DNA of 64,000 nucleotides from Kribbella sp. VKM Ac-2569 (GCF_004216905.1 NZ_SGXJ01000006.1:396121-460120); one strand, 5' to 3'. Counted from the stretch's first letter, positions 42,823 through 51,593 are shown. Notes: generated by a model not told the origin, from the letters alone. Translations and numbers: made by a program.

Positions 42823-43152
42823 ATGGAGAGCTTGGTTTGCCCTAAGTGCCGCGGCGCGATGCGGACGTACGAGCGCAGCGGGATCACCGTCGACCAGTGC
42901 GGTGACTGCCGCGGCATCTTCCTCGACCGGGGCGAGCTGGAGCGGCTTGTCGACGCCGAGGCGCGGTTCAACGCCCCGCAGCAGGCGCAGCAATCGCAGC
43001 AGCCTCGGTACGAGGAGAAGAAGCGGTACGACGACGACCGGCGTTATGACAACGACCGGCGCGACGACGACCGGCGGTACGACCCGCGGTACGGGAACCA
43101 GCACCCGCACAAGAAGAAAAAGAAGTCGTTCCTGGAAGACCTCTTCGACTAG
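42823..43152 (+). CDS. TFIIB-type zinc-ribbon protein
   Basis: A 109-residue protein. The first 45 residues form the zf-TFIIB module with CPKCRGAM and CGDCRGIFLDRGELERL (two CxxC pairs). The rest is an Arg/Asp/Tyr-rich low-complexity linker ending in HKKKKKSFLEDLFD. Family members are small bacterial zinc proteins of unclear role. The ATG start follows the MprA-box-like site. Its stop shares CTAG with the opposing thioesterase gene. Confidence 0.82.
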   Translation: MESLVCPKCRGAMRTYERSGITVDQCGDCRGIFLDRGELERLVDAEARFNAPQQAQQSQQPRYEEKKRYDDDRRYDNDRRDDDRRYDPRYGNQHPHKKKKKSFLEDLFD

Positions 43153-43568
43153 CGGGCGATGATCGTGCCCTGGGCGATCGCGCACAGGGTCGACGTACCG
43201 GCGTCGTCGAGCGTCGTGAGCTCGCAGGTGCACGTCGCCTGCCGCCTGCTCGAATACGCGACCTTCGCCTCGGCCCGGAGCAGGATGCCCTGGGCCGGGC
43301 GGAGGTAACTGATCGTGAAGCCACCGGTCAGCACCTCCGGGCCGAGCGCCGTACCGCCCGCGAACGTGAGGGCGTTGTCGGCCGCGTAGCCGAGTACGCC
43401 GCCGTGCAGGAAACCGTTCTGCTGCAGGAGATCCGGCCGGATGTCCAGCTCGAGCGTCGCGCCGCCGTCCCCGAACGCGGTCACCCGGGCCCCGACCAGC
43501 ACGCTGAACGGCTGGGTCGCCAACAGCTTCTGCGCCATCTCCAACGTCAAGTCCGCCACCCGCGGCAC
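43149..43568 (-). CDS. PaaI-type hotdog thioesterase
   Basis: A 139-residue acyl-CoA thioesterase of the hotdog fold. QQNGFLHGGVLGYAADNALTFAGG near residue 50 has the HGG motif that binds CoA, followed by the long-strand GGFTISYLRPAQG. It would cleave a small or aromatic acyl-CoA. The gene diverges from the GNAT gene. ATG start from VADLTLEMAQKLL context. Confidence 0.85.
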   Translation of the reverse strand: MPRVADLTLEMAQKLLATQPFSVLVGARVTAFGDGGATLELDIRPDLLQQNGFLHGGVLGYAADNALTFAGGTALGPEVLTGGFTISYLRPAQGILLRAEAKVAYSSRRQATCTCELTTLDDAGTSTLCAIAQGTIIAR

Positions 43569-43609
43569 GATATGCCAGTTGGTGCCAGACCTGGTGTCCG
43601 GGCGGGTTT

Positions 43610-44086
43610 ATGGTCATGGTCGTGACGACGCCACCGGTGATCCTCCGCCCGATAACCGACAGCGAGTACCCGAGCTGGATGGAGCGCGCCGCCGCCTCGT
43701 TCGCGGGCGGAGTCGGGCCGGCCCGCGGGCTGACCCCGGACGAAGCGCTCGCGCTCGCCTACGAGGAGACCGAGCGGCTGCTGCCGGAGGGCCCGGCCAC
43801 CGACCAGCAACTGATCTGGATCGCGGTCGCGGACGACGAGCCGATCGGCAGCCTCTGGATCAGCACCAAGGCGAAAGTGCCGTTCATCTACGGCATCGAG
43901 GTGGACCACGCGCACCGCGGCAAAGGGTACGGCCGGGCGATCATGCTGGCCGGCGAGGAGGAGTGCCGTCGGCTCGGCCACACCCAGCTGGACCTGAACG
44001 TGTTCGGCGACAACGGTACGGCGATCCGCCTGTACGACTCGCTCGGCTACACGGTGATCTCACAGCAGATGCGCAAGGCGCTCTGA
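43610..44086 (+). CDS. GNAT-family N-acetyltransferase
   Basis: A 158-residue acetyl-CoA-dependent acyltransferase. Motif A is visible as YGIEVDHAHRGKGYGRAIM near residue 88, which holds the pyrophosphate loop, and the closing strand LNVFGDNGTAIRLYDSLGYTVI near 125. Three starts (43610, 43616, 43622) are possible. The acceptor is unknown. A short inverted repeat (GAAAGCCG...) follows the stop. Confidence 0.85.
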   Translation: MVMVVTTPPVILRPITDSEYPSWMERAAASFAGGVGPARGLTPDEALALAYEETERLLPEGPATDQQLIWIAVADDEPIGSLWISTKAKVPFIYGIEVDHAHRGKGYGRAIMLAGEEECRRLGHTQLDLNVFGDNGTAIRLYDSLGYTVISQQMRKAL

Positions 44087-44194
44087 AAGCCGAAAGTCGG
44101 TGGACGGCGCTTTCCGTCGCGTCTTACGGTGGTCGGTGGCAGCCGCACGTCGGAAGGACCCACAGGGAGCGATGTCGACACGTCGTCGAGATAA

Positions 44195-44215
44195 GGGTTG
44201 ATATCCGTTCAACCC
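44195..44215. promoter_or_regulatory. 7-bp inverted repeat in the leader of the ABC-2 operon
   Basis: GGGTTGA-TATCCGT-TCAACCC, perfect arms, in the 273-base gap before the exporter ATPase gene. No regulator is adjacent. No gene is visible in the rest of this gap. Confidence 0.4.
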
Positions 44216-44359
44216 CCGCGGTCGGACCGGACCGCGTAGCCGGGACGGACCACAGCGTCCGCCTGGCCGATCTCACGTGGCGTGAGCGGCCTGCGCTCTG
44301 CGCGTTTACGCGTTGACGCTGCCCGGTCCCGACACTCTCTCGAAAGCGGTGCATTGCAC

Positions 44360-45382
44360 GTGACGCCTGTTCACGACTTGCCGCCTGTCATCGCGGCACA
44401 CGATCTGACCAAGACCTACACCTTCCACCAGCAGCGCGCCGGACTCGGTGGCGCACTGAAGAGCCTGGTGAAGCGCAAGTACGAGACCCGGCTCGCCGTC
44501 GACCGGGTCACCTTCTCCATCGGCCGTGGCGAGGTCGTCGGCCTGCTCGGCCCGAACGGCGCCGGCAAGACGACCACGCTGAAAATGCTGTCCGGCCTCC
44601 TCTACACCACGTCCGGCGACCTGCAGGTGCTCGACCACACGCCGTCGGACCGCAAGCACGACTACCTGCGCCGGATCGCGCTCGTCATGGGCCAGAAGAC
44701 GATGCTGTGGTGGGATGTTCCGGCGATGGAGAGTCTCCTGCTGCACAAGGACATGTACGGCCTGTCCACCGCGGAGTTCGACCGGAACGTCGCCGAACTT
44801 GCCGAGCTGCTCGAGGTCGAGCACCTGCTGAACGTGCAGGTCCGCAAGACCTCGCTCGGTGAACGCATGAAGCTCGAACTGATGGCCGCGCTCGTCCACG
44901 GTCCGGAGATACTGTTCCTGGACGAGCCGACGATCGGCCTCGACGTGGTCGCGAAGGCACGGGTCCGCTCGTTCCTCGCCGACGTCAACAAGCTTCGCGG
45001 TACGACGATCCTGATCACCAGCCACGACATGGACGACATCGAGGCGCTCTGCTCGCGGGTGATGATCATCGACCACGGCCGCCTGCAGTTCGACGGCGGT
45101 CTGGACGACCTCGTCCGTACGGCGCAACCACGCAAGCTCGTGCGCGCGACGTACGCAAGTCCAGTCGAGGCCGACCAACTGAACGGGCTGGACGGTGTGA
45201 GCGCGGTCGAGGTGTCCGGGCCGACGGTGAAGCTCGAGGCGGATCGGGAGCGCGCCGGATTCGTGATGGAGCAGCTGACCCGGCTCGGCCCGCTGGTCGA
45301 CCTCGACGTCGCGGACGCCGACATCGAGGACATCATGCGCGACCTGTTCCTGCGCCGCAGCACACTCGGGGACGCGCCGTGA
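44360..45382 (+). CDS. ABC-2 exporter ATP-binding protein
   Basis: A 340-residue ATPase. Walker A GPNGAGKTT near residue 72, a signature-like SLGERMKLELMAAL near 170 (no canonical LSGGQ), Walker B ILFLDEPTIGLD near 190 and the H-loop SHDMDD near 229 are complete. The extra N-terminal KSLVKRKYETRLAVDRVTF is typical of NatA-like ATPases paired with DUF990-type permeases. GTG start chosen so the protein begins just before the domain. Confidence 0.9.
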   Translation: MTPVHDLPPVIAAHDLTKTYTFHQQRAGLGGALKSLVKRKYETRLAVDRVTFSIGRGEVVGLLGPNGAGKTTTLKMLSGLLYTTSGDLQVLDHTPSDRKHDYLRRIALVMGQKTMLWWDVPAMESLLLHKDMYGLSTAEFDRNVAELAELLEVEHLLNVQVRKTSLGERMKLELMAALVHGPEILFLDEPTIGLDVVAKARVRSFLADVNKLRGTTILITSHDMDDIEALCSRVMIIDHGRLQFDGGLDDLVRTAQPRKLVRATYASPVEADQLNGLDGVSAVEVSGPTVKLEADRERAGFVMEQLTRLGPLVDLDVADADIEDIMRDLFLRRSTLGDAP

Positions 45383-46191
45383 ACGCGCTTGTCCGCAATC
45401 TCCGCGTCGTACGGCGGATGACGGCGGCCGATATCGCGCAGCAGTCCGTGTACCGCGGCGCGTGGATCATCTTCATGCTGGCGAACATCTGCATGCCGAT
45501 CATCTCGTTGCTGATCTGGCGGACGGCGCTCGCGAGCGGGGCCCAGTTGCCGGTCGACGAGCGGTACATCACGACGTACTTCGTGCTGCTCGGAGTCGTC
45601 ACGATGGCGACGTCGTCCTGGATGGCCGGGTTCCTCGCGCAGGACATCCGGCTCGGCAAGCTGTCCAGCTGGATGATCCGGCCGGCGTCGTTGCTGGCCG
45701 GGTTCGTCGCGAACAACCTGTCGGAGAAGTTCCTCAAGCTGTTCGCGCTGGTGCCGATGATCGGCATCGTGTGGTGGATCTTCCGCGACTCGATGAACAT
45801 CCCGGCCGGCCCGGGCCGCTGGGCGCTCTTCGCGATCAGCATCCTGCTCGGGGCGATGCTGGTGTTCACGATCGACATCCTGATCGCGTCGCTGGCGTTC
45901 TGGATGGACGACGTGAGCGCACTCGTGCAGGCCCGCGTGATCATCGCGAGCGTGCTGTCCGGTTCCGTCGTACCGCTGGCGCTGATGCCGGAGTGGTCGC
46001 GGGGATTCGTCGACCACCAGCCGTTCCGCTACACGGTGTCGTTCCCGGTCGAGATCGTCGCCGGTCAGCTGACGGGGCCCGAACTCCTTGCAGGGCTGGG
46101 ATTCCAGCTCGGGTACGTCGTGGTGTTCGCGGCGATCACCCGACTCGTCTGGTCCGCGGGGATCCGTGCGTACTCGGCGGTGGGCGCATGA
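45379..46191 (+). CDS. ABC-2 permease, DUF990-type (first subunit)
   Basis: A 270-residue membrane protein with about six helices. QSVYRGAWIIFMLANICMPIISLLIWRTALASG near the start and a two-helix middle section are typical of ABC-2 permeases. It overlaps the ATPase gene by four bases (GTGA) and the next permease by four (ATGA), so the three proteins are made in balance. Exported substrate unknown. Confidence 0.85.
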   Translation: MNALVRNLRVVRRMTAADIAQQSVYRGAWIIFMLANICMPIISLLIWRTALASGAQLPVDERYITTYFVLLGVVTMATSSWMAGFLAQDIRLGKLSSWMIRPASLLAGFVANNLSEKFLKLFALVPMIGIVWWIFRDSMNIPAGPGRWALFAISILLGAMLVFTIDILIASLAFWMDDVSALVQARVIIASVLSGSVVPLALMPEWSRGFVDHQPFRYTVSFPVEIVAGQLTGPELLAGLGFQLGYVVVFAAITRLVWSAGIRAYSAVGA

Positions 46192-47009
46192 GCACGCTCG
46201 ATCGGACGTGGTGGCACAAGCAGTGGCGGCATCTGCGGTTGTGGCGGCGGTTCTTCGCGCAGGCGGTGGTTCGGGAAACTCATTTCCGTGCGCATTTCCT
46301 GACCACGCTGCTCGTCGGGCTCGTGCAGCTCGGGCTGGGGATCGTGCCGACATTGTTGCTGTTCGGGTTCACGGCCGAGTTGCACGGGTGGTCGCGGGCC
46401 GAGGTGATCGCGCTGGTCGGTGTGTTCCAGATCGTCACCGGGCTGATGGCGACGTTCGTCGCGCCGAACCTGAACCGGATGACGACGTACCTGACCGAGG
46501 GTGAGCTGGACGGCGTCCTGCTGCGGCCGGTGTCGAGCCAGTTCTACCTGACGCTGCGGTGGATCAACGTCGCGGAGCTCACGAACGTCGCCAGCGGCGT
46601 CGCCGTCCTGGTGATCGGGCTGGTGCAGGCCGATCTCAGCCCCGGAGCGGGGCAGATTGTGCAGGCCGTCGTACTCGTCGGCACTGGGTTGGTGCTGCTC
46701 ACCGCGGTGTGGTCGGCGATGTCGTTCCTGGCGTTCTGGCTGCAGTCGGTGAACCCGATCGGGTTCGTGTTCCTCAACCTGATGGAGGCCGGGCGGTACC
46801 CGCTGGTGTTCTTCCCGGTCGCGGTGCGGACGTTCCTGACGTTCGCGTTTCCGGTGGCGTTCGCGACGACGTTCCCGGTGCGGGCGCTGGCGGGCGATCT
46901 CGGCTGGGGAACCGTCGGAGTCGGGGTCGGCCTCGCGGTGGTGGCGATGCTGCTGGTGCGGTTGCTGTGGCGGCGCGGCCTGCTGACGTACTCCAGTGCG
47001 TCGAGCTGA
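46188..47009 (+). CDS. ABC-2 permease, DUF990 family (second subunit)
   Basis: A 273-residue membrane protein. FFAQAVVRETHFRAHFLTTLLVGLVQLGL at the N-terminus and YLTEGELDGVLLRPVSSQFY near residue 100 are the DUF990 hallmarks. The ATG at 46188 overlaps the stop of the first permease. Together with the two upstream genes it forms a heterodimeric exporter. Confidence 0.88.
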   Translation: MSTLDRTWWHKQWRHLRLWRRFFAQAVVRETHFRAHFLTTLLVGLVQLGLGIVPTLLLFGFTAELHGWSRAEVIALVGVFQIVTGLMATFVAPNLNRMTTYLTEGELDGVLLRPVSSQFYLTLRWINVAELTNVASGVAVLVIGLVQADLSPGAGQIVQAVVLVGTGLVLLTAVWSAMSFLAFWLQSVNPIGFVFLNLMEAGRYPLVFFPVAVRTFLTFAFPVAFATTFPVRALAGDLGWGTVGVGVGLAVVAMLLVRLLWRRGLLTYSSASS

Positions 47010-47027
47010 TGTGGTTACCTGTCAGCT

Positions 47028-48119
47028 ATGAGCTGGTGGCTCCTGCACGTGGACATGGATCAGTTCATCGCGGCCGTCGAGATCCGGCGGCGGCCTGAGC
47101 TCCGTGGGCTGCCTGTCGTGGTGGGCGGGTCCGGCGACCCGACCCAACCACGGCAGGTGGTCGCCACCGCGTCGTACGAGGCACGTTCGTTCGGCGTGCA
47201 TTCCGGGATGCCGGTGCGGGCGGCGTACAAGAAATGCCCGGACGCCGTTTTCCTTCCGACGGATCCGGCGGCGTACGACGCGGCGTCGGCCGAGGTGATG
47301 GACACGCTGCGGTCCTTCCCGGTCGTCGTCGAGGTCTGGGGCTGGGACGAGTGTTTCGTCGGCGCGGAGACCGACGACCCGGAATCGCTGGCTGCCGAAC
47401 TGCGGGCGGCTGTCGGGTCTCGCACCGGGCTCACATGCTGCGTCGGTATCGGCGACAACAAGACCCGCGCCAAACTCGCGACCGGGTTCGCCAAGGAGGA
47501 ACGCTCGCACGCCGAACCCTTCGAGGGCGCCGGCCCCGCCACTGGGATCTACCGCCTCACCGCGGCCAACTGGCGCGAGGTGATGGACCACCGCCCGGTC
47601 CGCGACCTCTGGGGCATCGGCCCGCGGATGGAACGCAACCTCAACGAGCTCGCCGTCACCACGGTCGCCGAACTCGCCGCCGCCGACCTGGACGTGCTGA
47701 AGAAACGCTTCGGCCCCAAAATGGGCACCTGGTACGCCGCCCTGGGCCGCGGCCTCGGCGACACCGAGGTCACCGACGTACCCCGCGAACCCGTCTCCCG
47801 CAGCCACGAGGAAACCTTCCCCGAAGACCTTGCCGATCGCGCGGGCGTAGAACGCGAACTCCGCCGTATCGCCCTCGAGGTCACCCGCGAAGTCGTAGCC
47901 GAGGGCCGCACCATCCAACGCGTCTCGGTCAAGGTCCGCTTCATCAACTTCTACACCCCGATCAAGAGCCGCAAACTCAAATCCCCCACCCAAGACCCCG
48001 ACGTCATCGCCACCACAGCCCTGTCAATCCTCGAAAAGTTCGACCTCAACCGCCCCATCCGCCTCCTCGGCGTCCGCGTCGAATTCGTCCAACCGGTGCC
48101 TGAACGAGCCGCCGAATAA
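47028..48119 (+). CDS. Y-family DNA polymerase (Pol IV-like)
   Basis: A 363-residue translesion polymerase. The first catalytic acid is in LLHVDMDQFIAAVE near residue 5. The second motif, usually S-I/L-D-E-A, is VWGWDECFVG near 104, so both acids Asp and Glu are kept in a changed setting. A YSR-like nucleotide loop (ASYEARSFGVHSGMP) and the little-finger domain with FINFYTPIKSRK near 305 are present. It is a DinB-type enzyme used under DNA damage. ATG follows the ABC-2 permease by 18 bases. Confidence 0.85.
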   Translation: MSWWLLHVDMDQFIAAVEIRRRPELRGLPVVVGGSGDPTQPRQVVATASYEARSFGVHSGMPVRAAYKKCPDAVFLPTDPAAYDAASAEVMDTLRSFPVVVEVWGWDECFVGAETDDPESLAAELRAAVGSRTGLTCCVGIGDNKTRAKLATGFAKEERSHAEPFEGAGPATGIYRLTAANWREVMDHRPVRDLWGIGPRMERNLNELAVTTVAELAAADLDVLKKRFGPKMGTWYAALGRGLGDTEVTDVPREPVSRSHEETFPEDLADRAGVERELRRIALEVTREVVAEGRTIQRVSVKVRFINFYTPIKSRKLKSPTQDPDVIATTALSILEKFDLNRPIRLLGVRVEFVQPVPERAAE

Positions 48120-48240
48120 CTTTGTTCAAGGCGCGCCCCTTCGACCGAAATACCGCGGTCATCCACGTTTCCTCGAGTTCCAGCGGCCAACCAAACGCCA
48201 CGACTCGAAGCGATCCCCCCGCAAGGCAGGCATGCCGCGA

Positions 48241-48326
48241 CAGCCGGGGTCATCCCCTCGTGTGCAGGGTTCTCCCCTCGCCTACCAGTAGAGAACCCCC
48301 AACTGGAGGGGATAACCCGCCGGCTG
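48241..48326. repeat. nested inverted repeat in a 372-base intergenic region
   Basis: An outer stem of about 19-21 bp (CAGCCGGGGTCATCCCCTC at 48241-48259 against 48306-48326, imperfect in the middle) encloses an inner perfect 8-bp stem (GGGTTCTC 48267-48274, GAGAACCC 48291-48298), each separated by 7 bases. The right outer arm contains GGATAACCCGCCGG, nearly the same as the GGATAACCGCCGG of the hairpin at 6204. The remainder of 48120-48491 shows no gene. Confidence 0.65.
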
Positions 48327-48491
48327 GGTCGCTCATCAGCCGGGGTGACGGGGGCGAGTCGGGGGCGTGTGGGGACAGGCGGTGGTGACTGGGGACAGGA
48401 AATACCAGGTGCCGACTCACCATTGCCTGTTGCACAACCCCGGATCTGGCTGGTCGCCACCCGCTCCGGCAGCTGCGGCTGATCGCGTCGC

Positions 48492-49478
48492 TCAGCGGAG
48501 TTGGGCCAGAACCTTTGCCAGGGCGTCGTAGCTTTCGTGGACGGCTTTGGGGTTGTTCAGGCGGTGGCGTTCGAGGCGGATTGCGGCTAGGTGGCGGGCC
48601 TCGTAGATGCGGGCTCGGTGGGCTGCGGCAGGCGTGAGGTCGAGGGCGCCGTACGACTGCCAGAAGGCTTCGCGTTCGTCGTTCTTCGCCTGGGCCATGC
48701 GGATGGTCCAGTCCGCGGCGGGGTCGCCGAACTCGGTTCGGTCGAAGTCGAGTACGCCGGAGATCAACGGTTCGGGAGCGTTCGCGTCGAGGAGGCAGTT
48801 CACCGTCCACAGGTCGCCCGTCAGCAGCCGCGGCTCGCGTACTTCGTCCAGCGTCGCGCGCCCCTGCGCAGCGAGCTCGGCGGCCTTTCGTACGTCGGCG
48901 CCGTCGAGACCCGCTTGCTCCAGGTCGTCGGCGATCTGCGTGAACGATGCGATCACCGCCTCGCTCCAGGACGCGTACGACGGCCCGGCCACGCGACCGA
49001 AGTACGGCCCGCGTACGTCGTGCACGGTCCGGGTGATCGCGCCGAGTTGGCGGAAGAACGTCGTACGGCCGGATCGTGGATAGCGGCCGAGGTGCTCCGG
49101 CGCCGGAACGCCTGCCAGGCAGGTCTGGATCATCCAGTCCCGGTCGACGATGTCGTGCGACCAGTCCACGGCCAGCACCTGCGGCATCAAAGGCGCAATC
49201 GCCGCCAGCCAAGGAACGCTCGCATACTCGTTCCGCATCAGGTGCAGCTCGGACCCGAACTGCACCGCCTCCCGCGGCGCCGCCCGCAGAATCACCGCGT
49301 CGATGCTCCCAGCCAGCTCCACCCGGTAGACGCTGTTGTACCCCCCGAGCCCCAACTCAACGGCCCGCACCGCCACGACGCCAGAACCGAACGCCCGCCG
49401 GCAAACCGCCTCGATCTGCGCGGCGGTCAGGCCCCGCTGAAACGCGTCCGCCGCGCGCTCGATCGCCCGAAGGTCCAC
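48492..49478 (-). CDS. APH-like phosphotransferase with altered catalytic loop
   Basis: A 328-residue aminoglycoside-phosphotransferase-fold protein. The nucleotide-binding lysine region is not obvious. The Brenner-type loop reads LLTGDLWTVNCLLD, with Thr where the family has His (HGDLW..N), while the metal-binding motif VLDFDRTEFGDPAADW is intact. I chose the GTG at 49478: GAGG lies nine bases ahead, and longer versions would add a Pro-rich, poorly conserved extension overlapping the amidohydrolase gene. Substrate unknown; possibly a small sugar or alcohol. Confidence 0.75.
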   Translation of the reverse strand: MDLRAIERAADAFQRGLTAAQIEAVCRRAFGSGVVAVRAVELGLGGYNSVYRVELAGSIDAVILRAAPREAVQFGSELHLMRNEYASVPWLAAIAPLMPQVLAVDWSHDIVDRDWMIQTCLAGVPAPEHLGRYPRSGRTTFFRQLGAITRTVHDVRGPYFGRVAGPSYASWSEAVIASFTQIADDLEQAGLDGADVRKAAELAAQGRATLDEVREPRLLTGDLWTVNCLLDANAPEPLISGVLDFDRTEFGDPAADWTIRMAQAKNDEREAFWQSYGALDLTPAAAHRARIYEARHLAAIRLERHRLNNPKAVHESYDALAKVLAQLR

Positions 49479-49488
49479 GTCCGCCGCC

Positions 49489-50331
49489 TCAGGTGAGGTT
49501 GTAGGTGCGGGTGGCTGTGGTGTTGAAGACGGCCTGTTGGTCGGATGCGGAAAGTGTGGACGTGAGGGTTTCCGCGGTGGCAACGACGTCGGCGTACGAC
49601 GCGGCGAGGAGGCAGACCGGCCAGTCCGAGCCGAACATCACCCGGTTCGGGCCGAAGGCTTCCAGGACGGTGTCGGCGTACGGCTGGAGGTCTTTAGGGC
49701 TCCAGCTGGCCCAGTCGGCCTCGGTGACCATGCCGGAGAGTTTGCAGGTGACATTGGGGAGGGCCGCCAGCTCGCGGAGTTGGGTGGCCCACGGGTCCAG
49801 CGGCTCGCCGATAACGGGTTTGGAGATGTGGTCGACGACGAACGTGAGCTGCGGGAGGTTGCGGACAGTCTGGATCGCGGCGGGAAGGTGCGGCGTCTTC
49901 GTGAGGAGGTCGTACGCGAGGCCGGCGTCTGCAACGGCAGCCAGACCACGTTGTACGTCGGGACGCAGCAGCCAGTCGACGTCAGGCTCGTCATGGACCT
50001 GGTGGCGGATCGCCTTCAGGTACGAGCCGTCCGGACGGGCCTGGAGCGACGCCAGCGTGTCAGCGACGTCGGCAGCGGTCAGGTCGACCCAACCAACCAC
50101 GCCCACCACGAGATCGTTGCCAGCGGCAAGCTCCAGGAATTCGACTGTTTCCGCAACCAGGCCGACGGTTTGCACGAGCACGGTTGCACTCACGTCGGCG
50201 GCCGCGGCGAGCGGCGCCAGGTCGGCGAGCGAGAAGTTGCGCCGGATCGGATCCAGCTCCGGTCCGACCATCCACGACTGCTCGCGGACGGTCAGGTCCC
50301 AGACATGGTGGTGTGCGTCGACCCTGCTCAT
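49489..50331 (-). CDS. amidohydrolase-2 family lactonase
   Basis: A 280-residue TIM-barrel hydrolase of the amidohydrolase-2 family. The HxH metal motif is in VDAHHHVWDL near residue 4, and the last metal-binding acid is in MFGSDWPVCLL near 240. Relatives hydrolyse sugar lactones such as L-fuconolactone or rhamnonolactone. The gene is 19 bases after the enolase and probably precedes it in the pathway, opening a lactone to the acid. Confidence 0.85.
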   Translation of the reverse strand: MSRVDAHHHVWDLTVREQSWMVGPELDPIRRNFSLADLAPLAAAADVSATVLVQTVGLVAETVEFLELAAGNDLVVGVVGWVDLTAADVADTLASLQARPDGSYLKAIRHQVHDEPDVDWLLRPDVQRGLAAVADAGLAYDLLTKTPHLPAAIQTVRNLPQLTFVVDHISKPVIGEPLDPWATQLRELAALPNVTCKLSGMVTEADWASWSPKDLQPYADTVLEAFGPNRVMFGSDWPVCLLAASYADVVATAETLTSTLSASDQQAVFNTTATRTYNLT

Positions 50332-50350
50332 GCTGGTGTGGTCCCTTCAC

Positions 50351-51442
50351 TCAGGCAACGCGCCGATCGTCGATGGCATCAGCATTCCAGTCGATCCCCA
50401 GACCGGGTACATCGGGCGCGACCGCGTGCCCGTCGACGACGGTCATCTCGGACCGGGTGATCGCCCGCAGTTGTGGGATGTGCTCGACGTACCGCCCATT
50501 GGGTACGGCGGCCGTGAGGCTGACATGCAGCTCCATCAGGAAATGCGGGCACACCTCGAGGTTGAACGTCTCGGCCAGATGCGCCACCTTCAGCCACGGC
50601 GTGATCCCGCCGACGCGCGCCACGTCCACCTGGACGATCCCGGCCCCGCCTGCAGCGACGTACTCCCGGAACTGCGAGACGGAGTACAGCGACTCCCCCA
50701 CGGCGATCGGGATCGACGTGGACGCCGCCAGGTGCACGTGCCCCGTCAGATCGTCGGCCGGCAAGGGCTCCTCGAACCAGGACAGGTCTACCGCCTCGAA
50801 CGCGGCGGCACGCCGGCGAGCCTCGGGGTACGTCATCGACTGGTTGGCGTCGACCATGATGTCCAGCCCGGGCCCGACCGCGTCCCGAACCGCCCGCAGC
50901 CGCTCCACGTCCTCGTGCAGCCGCGGCTTCCCGACCTTGAGCTTCACACCTGGCCAGCCGGCCTTCTGTGACGCCAGTGCGCCGGCGACCAGCTCATCCG
51001 TTGACAGGTGCAACCAGCCGCCCTCCGTGTCGTACAACGGCACCCGCTGCCGGTAGCCACCGGCCAGCCGCCACAGCGGCTCACCGGCCCGCTGGCACCG
51101 CAGATCCCATAGAGCGGTGTCAACGGACGCCAGAGCGAGTGAACTGATCGCACCAACAGTCGTGGCATGCGTGGACCAGAACAGGTCGGACCAGATTGCC
51201 TCCACGTTGCGGGCGTCCGCACCGACGAGTCGCGGCAACAGGTGGTCCCGCAGCAAGGCGAGCACGGCTGTGCCACCGGTGCCGATCGTGTACGAGTACC
51301 CGAGCCCGGTCAGCCCGTCGGATGTCGACAAGGAGACGAAGATCGTCTCCTGCTTCAGGAAGGCCTGGACGGCGTCGGTGCGGACCGTCTCGACCTCCAG
51401 GTCGACCAGGTACGCCTCGGCCCGGACGATCGCAGAGCTCAC
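50351..51442 (-). CDS. mandelate racemase/muconate lactonising enzyme family dehydratase
   Basis: A 363-residue enolase-superfamily enzyme. KLKVGKP near residue 166 holds the KxK base, DANQSMT near 195 the first metal acid, WFEEPLP near 221 the second and AVGES near 247 the third. The C-terminal His is in CPHFLMELH near 297. This set fits acid-sugar dehydratases, such as those acting on L-fuconate or D-galactonate. The GTG start has GGAGG six bases ahead. A palindromic operator lies directly upstream. Confidence 0.88.
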   Translation of the reverse strand: MSSAIVRAEAYLVDLEVETVRTDAVQAFLKQETIFVSLSTSDGLTGLGYSYTIGTGGTAVLALLRDHLLPRLVGADARNVEAIWSDLFWSTHATTVGAISSLALASVDTALWDLRCQRAGEPLWRLAGGYRQRVPLYDTEGGWLHLSTDELVAGALASQKAGWPGVKLKVGKPRLHEDVERLRAVRDAVGPGLDIMVDANQSMTYPEARRRAAAFEAVDLSWFEEPLPADDLTGHVHLAASTSIPIAVGESLYSVSQFREYVAAGGAGIVQVDVARVGGITPWLKVAHLAETFNLEVCPHFLMELHVSLTAAVPNGRYVEHIPQLRAITRSEMTVVDGHAVAPDVPGLGIDWNADAIDDRRVA

Positions 51443-51456
51443 CGATTTCCTCCAAG

Positions 51457-51468
51457 ATCCTATAGGAT
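51457..51468. promoter_or_regulatory. 12-bp perfect palindrome between enolase and GntR
   Basis: ATCCTATAGGAT is a perfect palindrome located 15 bases upstream of the enolase start and 126 bases upstream of the GntR start. The form suits a FadR-subfamily GntR operator, and the adjacent regulator is the natural ligand protein. Confidence 0.65.
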
Positions 51469-51593
51469 ATTGCGTACCTGATGCTCCCGCTTCACACTGG
51501 ACCCGTCAAGACGGACTGCGAGTCGGGCAGAATGAGGCCCGGCGTTGGAGTAACACAGCGTGGCAGAGCACAGTGCGGGAGGAGCGGGCGAGA

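Noticed and set aside
48330..48420. Closely spaced GGGGACAGG-like and GGGGGCG repeats, considered as a CRISPR or tandem array
   Set aside because: The units are short and unequal and have no constant spacers, and no cas genes are in the window.
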